A stretch of DNA of 64,000 nucleotides from Corallococcus caeni (GCF_036245865.1 NZ_BTTW01000008.1:350396-414395); one strand, 5' to 3'. Shown: positions 54,583 to 63,902, counted from the first letter of the stretch. The notes: a model not told the origin generated them from the letters alone. A program made the numbers and translations.

Positions 54583-55779
54583 ATGGCGGAGGTCTTCTTC
54601 TGGTGCGCGGCGCTGGCGCTGGTGCACACGTATTTTCTCTATCCCTTGAGCCTGTTCGCCCTGGAGGGCGCGGCGCAGGTCTTCCAGAACCTGCGGAAGG
54701 TGCGCTCGGGGGAGGCCGCCCGGACGGGCGTCAGGGCAGGGCCGCTGCCGTCGGTGAGTCTGGTGGTGGCCGCCTACAACGAGGCGAGCTGCATCGAGTC
54801 GAAGCTGAAGAACAGCCTGGCGCTGGACTACCCCGCGGACCGCTTCGAGGTCGTCATCGGCTCGGACGGCTCCACGGACGGCACGGACGGGCTCGTGCAG
54901 CAGTGCACGGATGACCGCGTGCGGCTGTCGCCCGCGGCCCGCGCCGGCAAGACGACGGTGCTCAACCGCTGCATCCCGTCCGCGCACGGCGACATCGTGC
55001 TCCTGTCGGACGCGAACACGATGATCGAGCCGGACGCGGTCCGGAAGATCGTCCGCCACTTCGAGGACCCGGAGGTCGGCGCCGTCTGCGGCAAGCTGCG
55101 GCTCTACAACCCCACGAAGCAGGACTACGAGGAGAGCGCGTACTGGAGCTACGAGTCCCTCATCAAGATGTACGAGGGCCGGCGCGGCGCGGTGGTGGGG
55201 GCCAACGGCGGCCTCTACGCCATCCGGCGCTCGCTCTTCACGCAGCTGCCTCCGTCCACCATCGTGGATGACTTCGTGATTCCGCTGCGCATCCTGGAGA
55301 GCGGCTACAAGGTCGTCTACGAGGAGGGCGCCGTCGCCCACGAGGAGACGACGGAGGACTACGACAAGGAGTTCGGCCGGCGCGCGCGCATCGCGGCGGG
55401 CAATTTCCAGAGCCTACGCCTCGTGCCCGGGCTGCTGCTGCCCACCGCGGGCTTCCCCGCGTTCGCCTTCTGGTCGCACAAGCTCTTGCGCTGGTGCGCT
55501 CCCGCGCTGATGGCGGCGGCGCTCATCGCGAACCTGTTCCTGCTCGACAGCCTCTTCTACCGCGTCACCCTGGGCGCGCAGCTGGGCTTCTACGCCCTGG
55601 CGTACCTGGGCCGCTCCGGCGTCTTCAAGAGCGGCGTCGCGAAGAAGGCCACGTCCATCGCGTACTACTTCGTGACCATGAACATGGCGATCGCCGTGGG
55701 CTTCTGGCGCTTCCTGCGCAACTCGCAGCGCGCCGCGTGGGACCGCACCGCCCGCGTGCCGACCTCCACGTCGACCTGA
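54583..55779 (+). CDS. family 2 glycosyltransferase, membrane-bound
   Basis: 398 residues; GGAGGG eight bases before ATG 54583. An N-terminal membrane helix (VFFWCAALALVHTYFLYPL) is followed by the GT-A domain: SLVVAAYNEASCIESKL, VVIGSDGSTDGTDG, LLSDANTMIEPDAV, GANGGLYAIRRSLF and the acceptor-side HEETTEDYDKEFGRRARIAAGN (R/QxxRW-like). Three C-terminal helices complete it. Such enzymes build polysaccharide or glycolipid using nucleotide sugars. The preceding 155 bases (54428-54582) contain only a small 6-bp hairpin and no gene. Confidence 0.9.
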   Translation: MAEVFFWCAALALVHTYFLYPLSLFALEGAAQVFQNLRKVRSGEAARTGVRAGPLPSVSLVVAAYNEASCIESKLKNSLALDYPADRFEVVIGSDGSTDGTDGLVQQCTDDRVRLSPAARAGKTTVLNRCIPSAHGDIVLLSDANTMIEPDAVRKIVRHFEDPEVGAVCGKLRLYNPTKQDYEESAYWSYESLIKMYEGRRGAVVGANGGLYAIRRSLFTQLPPSTIVDDFVIPLRILESGYKVVYEEGAVAHEETTEDYDKEFGRRARIAAGNFQSLRLVPGLLLPTAGFPAFAFWSHKLLRWCAPALMAAALIANLFLLDSLFYRVTLGAQLGFYALAYLGRSGVFKSGVAKKATSIAYYFVTMNMAIAVGFWRFLRNSQRAAWDRTARVPTSTST

Positions 55780-55801
55780 CCTTCACCCGCTTTGGCAGTG
55801 C

Positions 55802-55874
55802 AAGCCCGTCGGTTCCCCGCGGCGCTCCGGCTGGTTCCGGAAGCGCACGGCTGGAATCGACGGGCTTTCCTTTT
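55802..55874 (+). terminator. nested-hairpin terminator after the glycosyltransferase gene
   Basis: AAGCCCGTCGGTTCC pairs with GGAATCGACGGGCTT over 15 bp; the long loop holds a second stem (GCGCT with AGCGC, CCGG with CCGG). It is followed by TTTCCTTTT. It ends the plus-strand glycosyltransferase transcript before the convergent NlpC/P60 gene. Confidence 0.7.
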
Positions 55875-55879
55875 GAGTC

Positions 55880-56728
55880 CTACCGGGCCGCGACCGCCAG
55901 GGGCTTCGCCGGGCCGGAGGGCAGCACGCTGCCGAACGCGGCGAAGAGCTGGCCGGTGAGCACGTGCGGCTGGCCGGGGGCGGGGCTTCGCAGCATGTCG
56001 TTGAGCACCTCGCCCGTCTTCGGATCGCGGGGCAGGTGGGGGCGCGCCAGGTTCATCCGGTAGCGCACCACGCCGCGCTTCACGCGGTGGATGACGGTGA
56101 CGGTGCCGTCCGCGTCCACGCCGTCCACCAGCCCCACGTGGGTGAGGCCGTCGTTGCGCCGGCCGTCGCGGTTCTGATCATACGTCTCGCGGAAGAACAC
56201 CAGGTCGCCCGGCACGGGGCGTCCGTCCGTGTACACGCGGCCGTTCGCCCGGGCGTAGCGGTAGAGCGCGGTGACGCCGTTGTCCCCGGGCTTCAGCGTG
56301 CCCCGGAACTTCACGCCCGCCTGGGCGTACGTGGCCTCGATGAGCGCCGTGCAGTCCGCCGGGTAGCGCCGGCCGTTCACCTGCACCGTGGGCTGGCCCA
56401 CCAGGGCGCGCGCCGTGGCCAGCACGCGCTCACGCGGGGTGCCCGTGGGGGCGGGGCTGGCGGGCGTCTGCTTCACGGGCGTGACGGTGGGGCGAGGCTT
56501 CGCGGGGGCCTTCGCCACCGCCGGGGCCTTGCCGCGCGTGGGGGCCTTCGCGGGGGCGCGGGGGCTCTCGCGGACCGCCACCTCCGAGGACAGCGTGGCG
56601 CGCGGGAAGGCAGGAGGGGAGGCGGAGCGGTAGCGCACGGCATCCGACGCCACCCAGGCGCCCACGGGGGATCCGGTCGCACAGCCCGTCGTCATCGCCA
56701 GCATCGCCATCCATGCGCCCAGCTTCAT
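55880..56728 (-). CDS. NlpC/P60-like cysteine peptidase, exported
   Basis: 282 residues; GAGG five bases before ATG 56728. The hydrophobic start (LGAWMAMLAMTTGCATG) looks like a lipoprotein or signal peptide, although the -3 residue is not the usual Leu. A Lys/Ala/Pro-rich linker (about 50-95) precedes the peptidase domain: RYPADCTALIEATYAQAG with the catalytic Cys, DGLTHVGLVDGV with the His, and HRVKRGVVRYRMN. Such enzymes cleave murein peptides. Convergent with the glycosyltransferase; divergent from the repeat lipoprotein. Confidence 0.85.
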   Translation of the reverse strand: MKLGAWMAMLAMTTGCATGSPVGAWVASDAVRYRSASPPAFPRATLSSEVAVRESPRAPAKAPTRGKAPAVAKAPAKPRPTVTPVKQTPASPAPTGTPRERVLATARALVGQPTVQVNGRRYPADCTALIEATYAQAGVKFRGTLKPGDNGVTALYRYARANGRVYTDGRPVPGDLVFFRETYDQNRDGRRNDGLTHVGLVDGVDADGTVTVIHRVKRGVVRYRMNLARPHLPRDPKTGEVLNDMLRSPAPGQPHVLTGQLFAAFGSVLPSGPAKPLAVAAR

Positions 56729-56862
56729 GGCCACCTCGTCCTGTAGCGTCCTGGGACGGAGGCTCCCTCCACTGGTGCGTGTAGGCAAGAAAACCACCCA
56801 GGCAACCGGGCGGGTCGGCTCGGGTTTTCGACCGGGGGCGGGTGGGGTATTGCTGGAGGGGA

Positions 56863-58551
56863 ATGCCCACCTTCCGCCGCGCCCTCGCCCTGCTGCTCCT
56901 GGCCACCGGTTGCTCGCACACGTCCTTTGAACGGGCCAGCGAGGCGGACACCGTTCAGGCCTACCAGGACTTCCTTCGCGAGCACCCGGATGACCCGGAG
57001 GCGCTGACGGCCCAGGGGCGCATCGAGGGGCTGGAGTTCGACGAGGCGAAGCGGCTGCACTCGGTCCTCGCCTACAAGCGCTTCCTGGAGATGTACCCGG
57101 ACGCGCCGCAGCGGCAGCGGGCACAGTCGCTGCTGGAGGGCCTGCGCTTCAACGCGGCGAAGGAGACGGACTCGGAGGCCGGGTGGCGGCAGTTCCTCGC
57201 CGAGCACCCCGACGGCACCCACCGCGACGAGGCGCGCGCCCGGCTGCAGACGGCCCAGGAGCGCGACGTCCAGACGACCACCGACCTCAAGCGCGTGTCC
57301 CTGCTCCTCCAGGGAGAGGCCGCGGGCGCCCGCCGCGAGGAGCTGGAGCGCAAGCTGGACGACGAGTCCTTCGCCCAGGCCAGCGACGCCGGGAAGCTCT
57401 TCGCCTACCTGCGTGACTTCCCCGCGGGCACGCACCGCGAGGAGGTTCGCGTCAAGCTGCTGGAGCTGGAGGTGGAGGGGCTGCTCGTCTCCGGGCTGGT
57501 GGACGAGGCCGAGGAGAAGGTGAAGACCCACCCGCTGGGGCCCAAGCTGACGGGCTTCCCCGCGCGCCTGGCCCGCGCCCGCGCCGAGCAGGGCGCCCTC
57601 TCCCGCACCGAGCCCGCCGCCCGCGCGATGCAGGCGGGCCACTACCTGCGCGACCTGGAGGACCTGAAGCGCGCGCTCGTGGCGCCGGATCCGCTGGACC
57701 GCTGGCAGGCGGCGGAGGAGCTGGGCCAGCACGTCTCCGTGCGCGCGGTGGATCCGCTGCTGGAGGCGCTGCGCACGGCGCGCAATCCGTTGATCCGCCA
57801 GAACGCGCTGGCGTCGCTGCGCTCGGTGCTCTCCGCGCTGCCCGCCCCCGTGGCCGCCTATGAAATCGCGGTGCGGCTGGAGTCCCTGCGCGAGCGCGCC
57901 AGCAGCCCGGAGCTGTACATCTCCGTCGCGGCGCTCCTGGACCTGAGCGGCCAGCTGGAGCAGGCCGCCAGCCAGTACCAGCGCGTCTATGAGTCCGGCG
58001 GCACGGATCCGCTGGTGCTCTGGCGCTGGGTGCAGCTGCGCGAGCAGCGCCATCAGGCGTTCTCCTCCGCGGTGGCCGCCCGGCAGCTCGCGGTGTGGGC
58101 CCAGACGACCGCGCGCGAGGAGACCGTGTCTGCGGAGGGTGGGGTGCCCCTGGCGTCGGCCCGGCAGCTGTGCGCGGCGGTGGTGGACGCGCGCTTCGCG
58201 GCCCAGGCCATCGCCCGCGTCCGCAAGGAGAAGACGGAGTTCCCGGAGGACCTGGACACCTTCGAGCGGACCGCCCAGGACGCGGTGCGGCTCGCGGAGG
58301 CGAAGCTCGCGGACGCGGAGCTGCTCCTGCGCCAGCAGCACCCCGGCGTCCGCACCTGCGCGGATCAGCAGGTCGCCGAGCGCCTGTCGCAGGGCGTGAA
58401 GGAGCGCACCCAGGCGCTCCAGCAGGCGTCGAGCGCGAAGCTGCCGAAGCCCGTGGGCACGCTGCTGCTGGAGCTGGCCCGCGAGCGCGATCCCTCGCCG
58501 GAGGTCCGCGCCGCGGCGGCCTCCCGGTTGGCCGGATCCACCCCTCCCTGA
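56863..58551 (+). CDS. lipoprotein with helical repeats
   Basis: 562 residues; GGAGGGG just before ATG 56863. Lipobox LLATGC (Cys18). The N-terminal half has TPR-like units (AYQDFLREHPDDPEALTAQGRIEGL, AYKRFLEMYPDAPQRQRAQSLLEGL); the middle contains HEAT-like repeats (RWQAAEELGQHVSVRAVDPLLEALRTARNPLIRQNALASLRSVL). The family is not recognised. Probably a periplasm-facing scaffold attached to a membrane. The helicase gene starts 46 bases downstream. Confidence 0.82.
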   Translation: MPTFRRALALLLLATGCSHTSFERASEADTVQAYQDFLREHPDDPEALTAQGRIEGLEFDEAKRLHSVLAYKRFLEMYPDAPQRQRAQSLLEGLRFNAAKETDSEAGWRQFLAEHPDGTHRDEARARLQTAQERDVQTTTDLKRVSLLLQGEAAGARREELERKLDDESFAQASDAGKLFAYLRDFPAGTHREEVRVKLLELEVEGLLVSGLVDEAEEKVKTHPLGPKLTGFPARLARARAEQGALSRTEPAARAMQAGHYLRDLEDLKRALVAPDPLDRWQAAEELGQHVSVRAVDPLLEALRTARNPLIRQNALASLRSVLSALPAPVAAYEIAVRLESLRERASSPELYISVAALLDLSGQLEQAASQYQRVYESGGTDPLVLWRWVQLREQRHQAFSSAVAARQLAVWAQTTAREETVSAEGGVPLASARQLCAAVVDARFAAQAIARVRKEKTEFPEDLDTFERTAQDAVRLAEAKLADAELLLRQQHPGVRTCADQQVAERLSQGVKERTQALQQASSAKLPKPVGTLLLELARERDPSPEVRAAAASRLAGSTPP

Positions 58552-58597
58552 GATGGACTGGCGCGCGCGGTCGCGGCGGTTAGAGTCCCACCCCCCC

Positions 58598-60652
58598 ATG
58601 GCCGCCCCCCTGCCGTTGAACCCCGCCGCCCCCGCCGGAGCGCCCTCGCGCCGCCTGGACCTGGACGGCGCGCTCAACGACGAGCAGCGCGCGGCGGTGG
58701 AGGCAGGGGAGGGGCCCGTGCTCGTGATCGCCGGGGCGGGCTCCGGCAAGACGCGCACGCTCACGTACCGCGTGGCGCGCATGCTGGAGCGGGGCGTCCC
58801 GCCGTCGTCGCTGCTGCTGCTCACGTTCACCAACAAGGCCGCGCGCGAGATGATCCGCCGCGTGGAGGAGCTGGCCGGCGGCTTCGCGGACGTGGGCAGC
58901 CTGCTGGGTGGCACCTTCCACCACGCGGCGCACGTGCTCTTGCGCCAGCACGCGGGGGCGCTGGGCTTCTCCACCAGCTTCACGGTGCTGGACCGCGAGG
59001 ACGCGCGCGACCTGATGGCCACGTGCCTGGCGGAGCGGAAGCTGCGCAGCGACAAGCGCTTCCCGCGCCCGGACGCGCTCCTGGACCTCGTCTCCCTGGC
59101 CACCAACCTCCAGCAGCCCGTGTCGCAGGTGCTGGTGGATCGGCGCCGGGAGCTGCTCCCCGTGGCCCCGGAGATCTTCGCCACCGCGCGCCGCTTCCAG
59201 CAGCGCAAGGCCCAGCTGCACCTGATGGACTACGACGACCTGCTCGCGCACCTGAAGCGGCTCTTGGAGGACCACCCGTCCATCCGCGCGGAGCTCACCG
59301 GGCGCTTCCAGGGCGTGCTCGTGGACGAGTACCAGGACACAAACCGCCTCCAGGGCGACCTGGTGGACCTGCTCGTGGGCGAGCGCCTCAACCTCACCGT
59401 CGTGGGCGACGACTGCCAGTCCATCTACAGCTTCCGGGGCGCGGAGTTCACCAACATCATCGACTTCCCCCAGCGCTACCCCGGCTGCGGCATCTACCCG
59501 CTCACGCGCAACTACCGCTCCACGCCGCAGGTGCTGCGGCTGGCCAACGCCGTCATCGCACGCAACACGCGCCAGTTCCCCAAGGCGCTCGTGTCCGACG
59601 GCGCGCCCGGCGCCGTGCCCCAGGTGGTGCCCACCCGCGACGTGAAGGCCCAGGCCGCCTTCGTGGCCGAGCGCGTCCTCGAGCTGCGCGCCCGGGGGCA
59701 CCGGCTGGAGTCCATGGCGGTGCTGTACCGCGCCCACCTGCACTCGAAGGAGCTCCAGCTGGAGCTGGCCCGCCACGGACTGCCATTCCGCGTGCGCTCC
59801 GGGGTGCGCTTCTTCGAGCAGCCCCACGTCAAGGACGCGCTCGCCCACCTGCGATGGGCGCACAACCGCGCGGACGAGCTGGCCTTCAAGCGGCTCGCGC
59901 GGAAGCTCCCCGGCGTGGGCACCGCCAGCACCGAGCACCTGTGGACCGCCCTGGCCGCGCTGCCCCCGGAGCTGTCCCTCGCCGACGCGCTGGCCCACCC
60001 GGACGTCCAGGCCCTGGTGCCGCGCAAGGCGCAGGCGGCCTTCCAGCGCTTCCAGGCGCTGATGACCACGCTGTCCTCCGGCGGGCCCCGAAGCCCGGGC
60101 GCGCGGCTCGCGGACGTGCTGGCGGCGCGCGAGCCCCCGGCCACCCCGGACGGGGAGGACCCCCGCGCGGAGGACCTGCGCCAGCTCCAGGAGTTCGCCG
60201 GCCGCTTCGAGGACGTGCCCCGCTTCCTGTCCGCCATCGCCCTGGTGGCCGAGTTCTCCGCCCGGGCCGCCCTGGACGGCGAGCCGCCCGACGACGCGCT
60301 CACCCTCACCACGGTCCACCAGGCCAAGGGGCTGGAGTGGCGGACCGTCTTCGTGCTGGGGCTCGTGGACGGGCGCTTCCCCCTGTCGCAGGCCACGCGC
60401 GACACCGAGAACGAGGAGGAGGAGCGCCGCCTCTTCTATGTCGCCGTCACCCGGGCCCGGGAGGCGCTGTGGCTCGTGTACCCCCACACCTCGCTGCCCC
60501 GGGAGGACGGACGGCTGCTGCTCACCCCGTCGCGCTTCCTGGCCGAACTGCCGGCCGGGCCTGACGCGGTGTGCGAAACCCTCCCGCCCCCGGAACCCGA
60601 CGGGCCCATCCGCCTGCGCGACCTGGGGCCGGATCCGGACCGGGAGCTGTAG
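58598..60652 (+). CDS. UvrD/Rep-family superfamily 1 helicase
   Basis: 684 residues from ATG 58598. All SF1A motifs are present: LNDEQRAAVEAGEGPVLVIAGAGSGKTRTL (Q and I), LLTFTNKAAREM (Ia), VDEYQDTN (II), VGDDCQSIYSFRGA (III), LTRNYRSTPQVL (IV), VHQAKGLEWRTVFV (V) and FYVAVTRAREALWL (VI). It unwinds DNA 3' to 5' in repair or replication restart. It is slightly shorter than PcrA and lacks the C-terminal Tudor-like tail, ending in RDLGPDPDREL. Confidence 0.94.
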   Translation: MAAPLPLNPAAPAGAPSRRLDLDGALNDEQRAAVEAGEGPVLVIAGAGSGKTRTLTYRVARMLERGVPPSSLLLLTFTNKAAREMIRRVEELAGGFADVGSLLGGTFHHAAHVLLRQHAGALGFSTSFTVLDREDARDLMATCLAERKLRSDKRFPRPDALLDLVSLATNLQQPVSQVLVDRRRELLPVAPEIFATARRFQQRKAQLHLMDYDDLLAHLKRLLEDHPSIRAELTGRFQGVLVDEYQDTNRLQGDLVDLLVGERLNLTVVGDDCQSIYSFRGAEFTNIIDFPQRYPGCGIYPLTRNYRSTPQVLRLANAVIARNTRQFPKALVSDGAPGAVPQVVPTRDVKAQAAFVAERVLELRARGHRLESMAVLYRAHLHSKELQLELARHGLPFRVRSGVRFFEQPHVKDALAHLRWAHNRADELAFKRLARKLPGVGTASTEHLWTALAALPPELSLADALAHPDVQALVPRKAQAAFQRFQALMTTLSSGGPRSPGARLADVLAAREPPATPDGEDPRAEDLRQLQEFAGRFEDVPRFLSAIALVAEFSARAALDGEPPDDALTLTTVHQAKGLEWRTVFVLGLVDGRFPLSQATRDTENEEEERRLFYVAVTRAREALWLVYPHTSLPREDGRLLLTPSRFLAELPAGPDAVCETLPPPEPDGPIRLRDLGPDPDREL

Positions 60653-60806
60653 CCGCCCGGGCTGGAATCAGCCCCCCTGGTGGGCGGGCTGGCCAGAACT
60701 ACAGTCAGGGAGGAAGCGTCCGCCTAGAAACGCGCACGCGACGGCTCGACGTGCTAGAGAGTGAGGACGGGCGCGGCCTCCCCCTGAGCTGCGCACGTTG
60801 ACCTTC

Positions 60807-62432
60807 ATGGCGGACAGACCTCGCATCGTCGGGATTGACCTGGGCACCACCAACACCCTGGTGGCGTCCGTGCGCAACCGCATCCCGAAGATCGTCCCCA
60901 CGGACCGCGGCAACCTCATCCTGCCCTCCGTGGTCGCGCTGTCCTCGAAGAACGACCTGCTGGTCGGCGGCGTGGCCAAGGATCAGATGGTCACCAACCC
61001 CAAGAACACGCTCTGGGGCACCAAGCGGCTGATCGGCCGCAAGTACCATTCGAAGGCGGTGGAGGACCTCAAGGGGTACTTCCCCTACGACATCGTCGAG
61101 GACCCCAACGGGGACGCCGCCGTGACGATGGGCGGCAAGCTCTACACGCTGCCGCAGATCTCCAGCTTCGTGCTGTCGCAGCTGAAGACCATCGCGGAGC
61201 AGTTCCTGGGCGGCCCCATCGACGCGGCCGTCATCTCCGTCCCGGCCTACTACAACGACAACCAGCGCAACGCCGTGAAGGAAGCGGGGCGGCTGGCCGG
61301 CTTCGACGTCAAGCGCATCGTCAACGAGCCCACCGCCGCGGCGCTGGCCTACGGCTTCAACCGGGGCCTGGACCAGAAGGTCCTCGTCTACGACCTGGGC
61401 GGAGGCACCTTCGACGTCAGCGTGCTGCACCTGGCCGGCAACGTCTTCGAGGTGCTGGCCACGGGCGGCGACTCGTTCCTGGGCGGCGCGGACTTCGACA
61501 ACCGCATCATGGAGTACGTGCTGGAGCGCTTCCGCGACGAGACCAAGGTCGACCTGACGGAAAGCCCCATCGCCCTCCAGCGCATCAAGAACGCCGCCGA
61601 GGCCGCGAAGATCGACCTGACGCTGATCCCCAACGTCGTCATCGACCTGCCGTACATCGAGGAGCGCAAGGGCAAGCCGCTGGACCTGCGCATCCCGCTG
61701 ACCCGCGACTACCTCAACAACCTCACCGGCGACCTGGTGGACCGCACCTTCGACATCTGCGACCGCGTGCTCGCGGAGAAGGGCATCAGCCGCTCGGAGA
61801 TCGACGAGATCATCCTGGTGGGCGGCCAGAGCCGCATGCCGCTGGTGCAGCAGAAGATCCAGGCCCACTTCGGCAAGGCCCCGCGCAAGGGCGTGCACCC
61901 GGACGAGTGCGTGGCCCTGGGCGCGGCGCTGCTGGGCGACTCGCTGGGCAGCATCGACGCGGTGACGCTGCTGGACGCGCTGTCCATGCCCATCGGCTAC
62001 GCGATGCCCAACGGCCGCGTGAAGCGCATCATCGAGAAGAACTCGCTCATCCCGATGGTGAAGAGCTTCCGCCTGCCGCCGCCGCAGCAGCCGGGGTCGC
62101 CCTTCATCGAGCTGGACATCTACCAGGGCGACAGCGACCTGATGGTGGACAACGAGTACCTGGGCACCGTCCGGGTGCCGGCCGCCGCCGCGGGCCGGAA
62201 AATCGACTTCCGCCTCACCGAGGAGTGTCTGCTCCAGGTGCAGGTGGAGGACGCGAGCGGCATGTCGCGCAAGGTGGACCTGGCCACCCGCGACACGCCC
62301 GAGCAGTTGAAGAAGGCCCTGCAGGAAGTCGCCTCGCGCAACGCGCAGGCCGCCCCGTCGAGCAGCAGCGGGGCGAGCAACGACGACCGGGGGCTCTTCT
62401 CCAGCATCAAGAGCATCTTCCGTAGGGGGTAG
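60807..62432 (+). CDS. short Hsp70-family chaperone
   Basis: 541 residues from ATG 60807. The ATPase domain is intact: GIDLGTTNTLVASVRN, VPAYYNDNQRNAVKEAGRLAGFDVKRIVNEPTAAALAYG, YDLGGGTFDVSVLHL and VGGQSRMPLVQQ. The substrate-binding domain is shorter than in DnaK (about 150 residues after 390) and ends in a basic LFSSIKSIFRRG instead of a lid. It is therefore a DnaK-like rather than canonical DnaK protein. Two small genes follow at 9 and 20 bases, so it heads an operon of likely related function. Confidence 0.92.
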   Translation: MADRPRIVGIDLGTTNTLVASVRNRIPKIVPTDRGNLILPSVVALSSKNDLLVGGVAKDQMVTNPKNTLWGTKRLIGRKYHSKAVEDLKGYFPYDIVEDPNGDAAVTMGGKLYTLPQISSFVLSQLKTIAEQFLGGPIDAAVISVPAYYNDNQRNAVKEAGRLAGFDVKRIVNEPTAAALAYGFNRGLDQKVLVYDLGGGTFDVSVLHLAGNVFEVLATGGDSFLGGADFDNRIMEYVLERFRDETKVDLTESPIALQRIKNAAEAAKIDLTLIPNVVIDLPYIEERKGKPLDLRIPLTRDYLNNLTGDLVDRTFDICDRVLAEKGISRSEIDEIILVGGQSRMPLVQQKIQAHFGKAPRKGVHPDECVALGAALLGDSLGSIDAVTLLDALSMPIGYAMPNGRVKRIIEKNSLIPMVKSFRLPPPQQPGSPFIELDIYQGDSDLMVDNEYLGTVRVPAAAAGRKIDFRLTEECLLQVQVEDASGMSRKVDLATRDTPEQLKKALQEVASRNAQAAPSSSSGASNDDRGLFSSIKSIFRRG

Positions 62433-62441
62433 GGAGGCGCG

Positions 62442-62867
62442 ATGCCGAAATTTCCGTCGAAGGAATGGCTGGACGAGGCCGTCCGGCTCACCAATGCAGA
62501 CCCGGAGTGCGCCATCGCCGGCAAGGGCTGGAAGGGCGACTTCGGGGCCATCATCGAGGCGGAGAAGGGCAAACTGGACACGTCCTTCGTCGTCCACGTG
62601 GAGCCCGGCGACTGCGACATCAAGCGGGCCCGGGTGCTGTCGGATCCGGACGACCTGGAGGAGCTGGAGCCGGTGTACCTGGCCCGCGCCCCCTATTCCG
62701 TCTGGAAGCAGCTCTTGCTGGGCACGCTGGACCCCGTGGAGGCCGTGCTCAAGCGGCGCATCTCCATGCGCGGGGACCTGCAGCCCCTCATCGAACGCAT
62801 GCGCTACAAGGGCATCGCGGACCGCGTCTTCGCCGCGCTGAAGACTGAGTTCCCCGACGGCCCCTGA
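62442..62867 (+). CDS. SCP2 sterol-binding-domain-like protein
   Basis: 141 residues; GGAGG seven bases before ATG. It fits the SCP-2 fold: PSKEWLDEAVRLTNADPECAIAGKGW at the start, a central beta-rich part and RISMRGDLQPLIERMRYKGIADRVFAAL at the end. Such domains bind lipids or acyl chains in a hydrophobic cleft. It is nine bases after the Hsp70-like gene, which hints at joint action on a lipid-linked or membrane client. Confidence 0.75.
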   Translation: MPKFPSKEWLDEAVRLTNADPECAIAGKGWKGDFGAIIEAEKGKLDTSFVVHVEPGDCDIKRARVLSDPDDLEELEPVYLARAPYSVWKQLLLGTLDPVEAVLKRRISMRGDLQPLIERMRYKGIADRVFAALKTEFPDGP

Positions 62868-62887
62868 GGGGCCAGAGGACACCCACC

Positions 62888-63172
62888 ATGGGCATCCGGG
62901 ACGACTTGAAGAAGCAGGCGCTGGGGCTGTCCAGCATGGCCATGGAGAAGCTCATGGCCGACGAGAAGCGCGCCCTGGCCGTGGCCCAGGCCATTGGCCG
63001 GGTCCAGCGCGGCAAGCAGGCCCTGGACCGGGGGCAGGAAGAGGTCATGAAGGCCCTGCACTTCGCGCCGAAGGGGGACTTCAAGGCCGTGGGCAAGCAG
63101 CTCGCGGGCCTCAAGCGCCGCCTGCGCGAGCTGGACGCGAAGCTGGAGTCGCTGTCGGAAGAATCCTCCTAG
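62888..63172 (+). CDS. small coiled-coil protein, unknown function
   Basis: 94 residues, almost wholly helical and charged (MAMEKLMADEKRALAVAQAIGRVQRGKQALDRGQEEVMKAL, then LKRRLRELDAKLESLSEES). No signal or domain. Third gene of the Hsp70-like operon, so possibly an accessory to the chaperone. Confidence 0.72.
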   Translation: MGIRDDLKKQALGLSSMAMEKLMADEKRALAVAQAIGRVQRGKQALDRGQEEVMKALHFAPKGDFKAVGKQLAGLKRRLRELDAKLESLSEESS

Positions 63173-63180
63173 GAAATGCG

Positions 63181-63209
63181 TTGACACTCGCGGCGGCGGA
63201 TGGCATTTA
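63181..63209 (+). promoter_or_regulatory. promoter of tRNA-Val
   Basis: A perfect TTGACA (63181-63186) followed after 17 bases by CATTTA (63204-63209), about 48 bases before the tRNA. The -35 box is excellent, the -10 box is weak. Confidence 0.5.
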
Positions 63210-63256
63210 CCGCCGCGTTCGTTGCGCAGCGGTCGCGCGGCGGGCGGCAGACAGCA

Positions 63257-63328
63257 GGGCGCGTAGCTCAGCGGTAGAGCACTGCCTTCACACGGCAGGG
63301 GTCGCAGGTTCGAAACCTGCCGCGCCCA
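63257..63328 (+). tRNA. tRNA-Val (anticodon CAC)
   Basis: A full 72-base cloverleaf: acceptor GGGCGCG/CGCGCCC, D-arm GCTC/GAGC, anticodon arm CTGCC-TTCACAC-GGCAG with anticodon CAC, and T-arm GCAGG-TTCGAAA-CCTGC. The discriminator base is A and the CCA end is not encoded. It reads GUG codons, frequent in this high-GC genome. The terminator at 63341 follows. Confidence 0.97.
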
Positions 63329-63340
63329 CTTCAAACAAGA

Positions 63341-63378
63341 GGCCGTGAGTCCCCTGGGGCTCACGGCCTTTTGCTTTT
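63341..63378 (+). terminator. rho-independent terminator after tRNA-Val
   Basis: GGCCGTGAG-TCCCCTGGGG-CTCACGGCC gives a 9-bp stem (extended by CCCC/GGGG), followed by TTTTGCTTTT. Confidence 0.85.
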
Positions 63379-63520
63379 CCACCTCCTGACAGGTCGCTGT
63401 TCTCCGGGCGGAGACGCCCGTTCGCTGCCGCACGCGGCAGGGTCGCAGTGTCGGGTTCCGGCGCAATCGACGGGGGCGGGGCGTGGTCGGCGATCCACGG
63501 ACTGTGCGACCTTCACGGCC

Positions 63521-63859
63521 GTGCCCAGGACATTGCGATTCACGTGGGATCAGCAGGGACGGGCGGTCGTGAGTGGCCTGCCGCCCGATGACGTGCTGGC
63601 GGACTACCTCGCCCAGGAGCTGCGCCCGGACCCGAACCGGGCGCAGGGACTGCTGCGGATGCTGGCGGCCGTGCGTCAGGGACAGCGCGACCGCTGGGAC
63701 GTCACCGGCGAAACCTGGAGCCTGGAGCTCAACCGGGCCCGGGCCTCCATCCACAGCGAGGTGGCCATCCCCGGACGCTCCCAGGACCTGCCCCTGGAAG
63801 AGTTCGAGGACGCCATCCGCTCGTGGGCGGAGTTCATGGAGCTGTCGCGGGCGTTCTGA
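63521..63859 (+). CDS. YacL-like (UPF0231) small protein
   Basis: 112 residues from GTG 63521, chosen because the upstream frame is unlike coding sequence. It reads LRFTWDQQGRAVVSGLPPDDVLADYLAQE, then WDVTGETWSLELNRARASIHS and LEEFEDAIRSWAEFME. The layout (short strand start, T-W-L-E-L strand, acidic helix, final helix) is like E. coli YacL, whose role is unknown. The match was judged by eye and is moderate. Confidence 0.55.
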   Translation: MPRTLRFTWDQQGRAVVSGLPPDDVLADYLAQELRPDPNRAQGLLRMLAAVRQGQRDRWDVTGETWSLELNRARASIHSEVAIPGRSQDLPLEEFEDAIRSWAEFMELSRAF

Positions 63860-63902
63860 AAAAAAGAGGCCCGAGCCCTCATGCGCTTCGAGGGCCCGGG
63901 CC
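63859..63902 (-). terminator. rho-independent terminator for a minus-strand gene
   Basis: GGCCCG-A-GCCCTC pairs with GAGGGC-C-CGGGCC with a single mismatch, and on the minus strand it is followed by a run of seven T. It can serve the minus-strand gene ending at 63961. The T-run overlaps the stop of the YacL-like gene. Confidence 0.7.
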
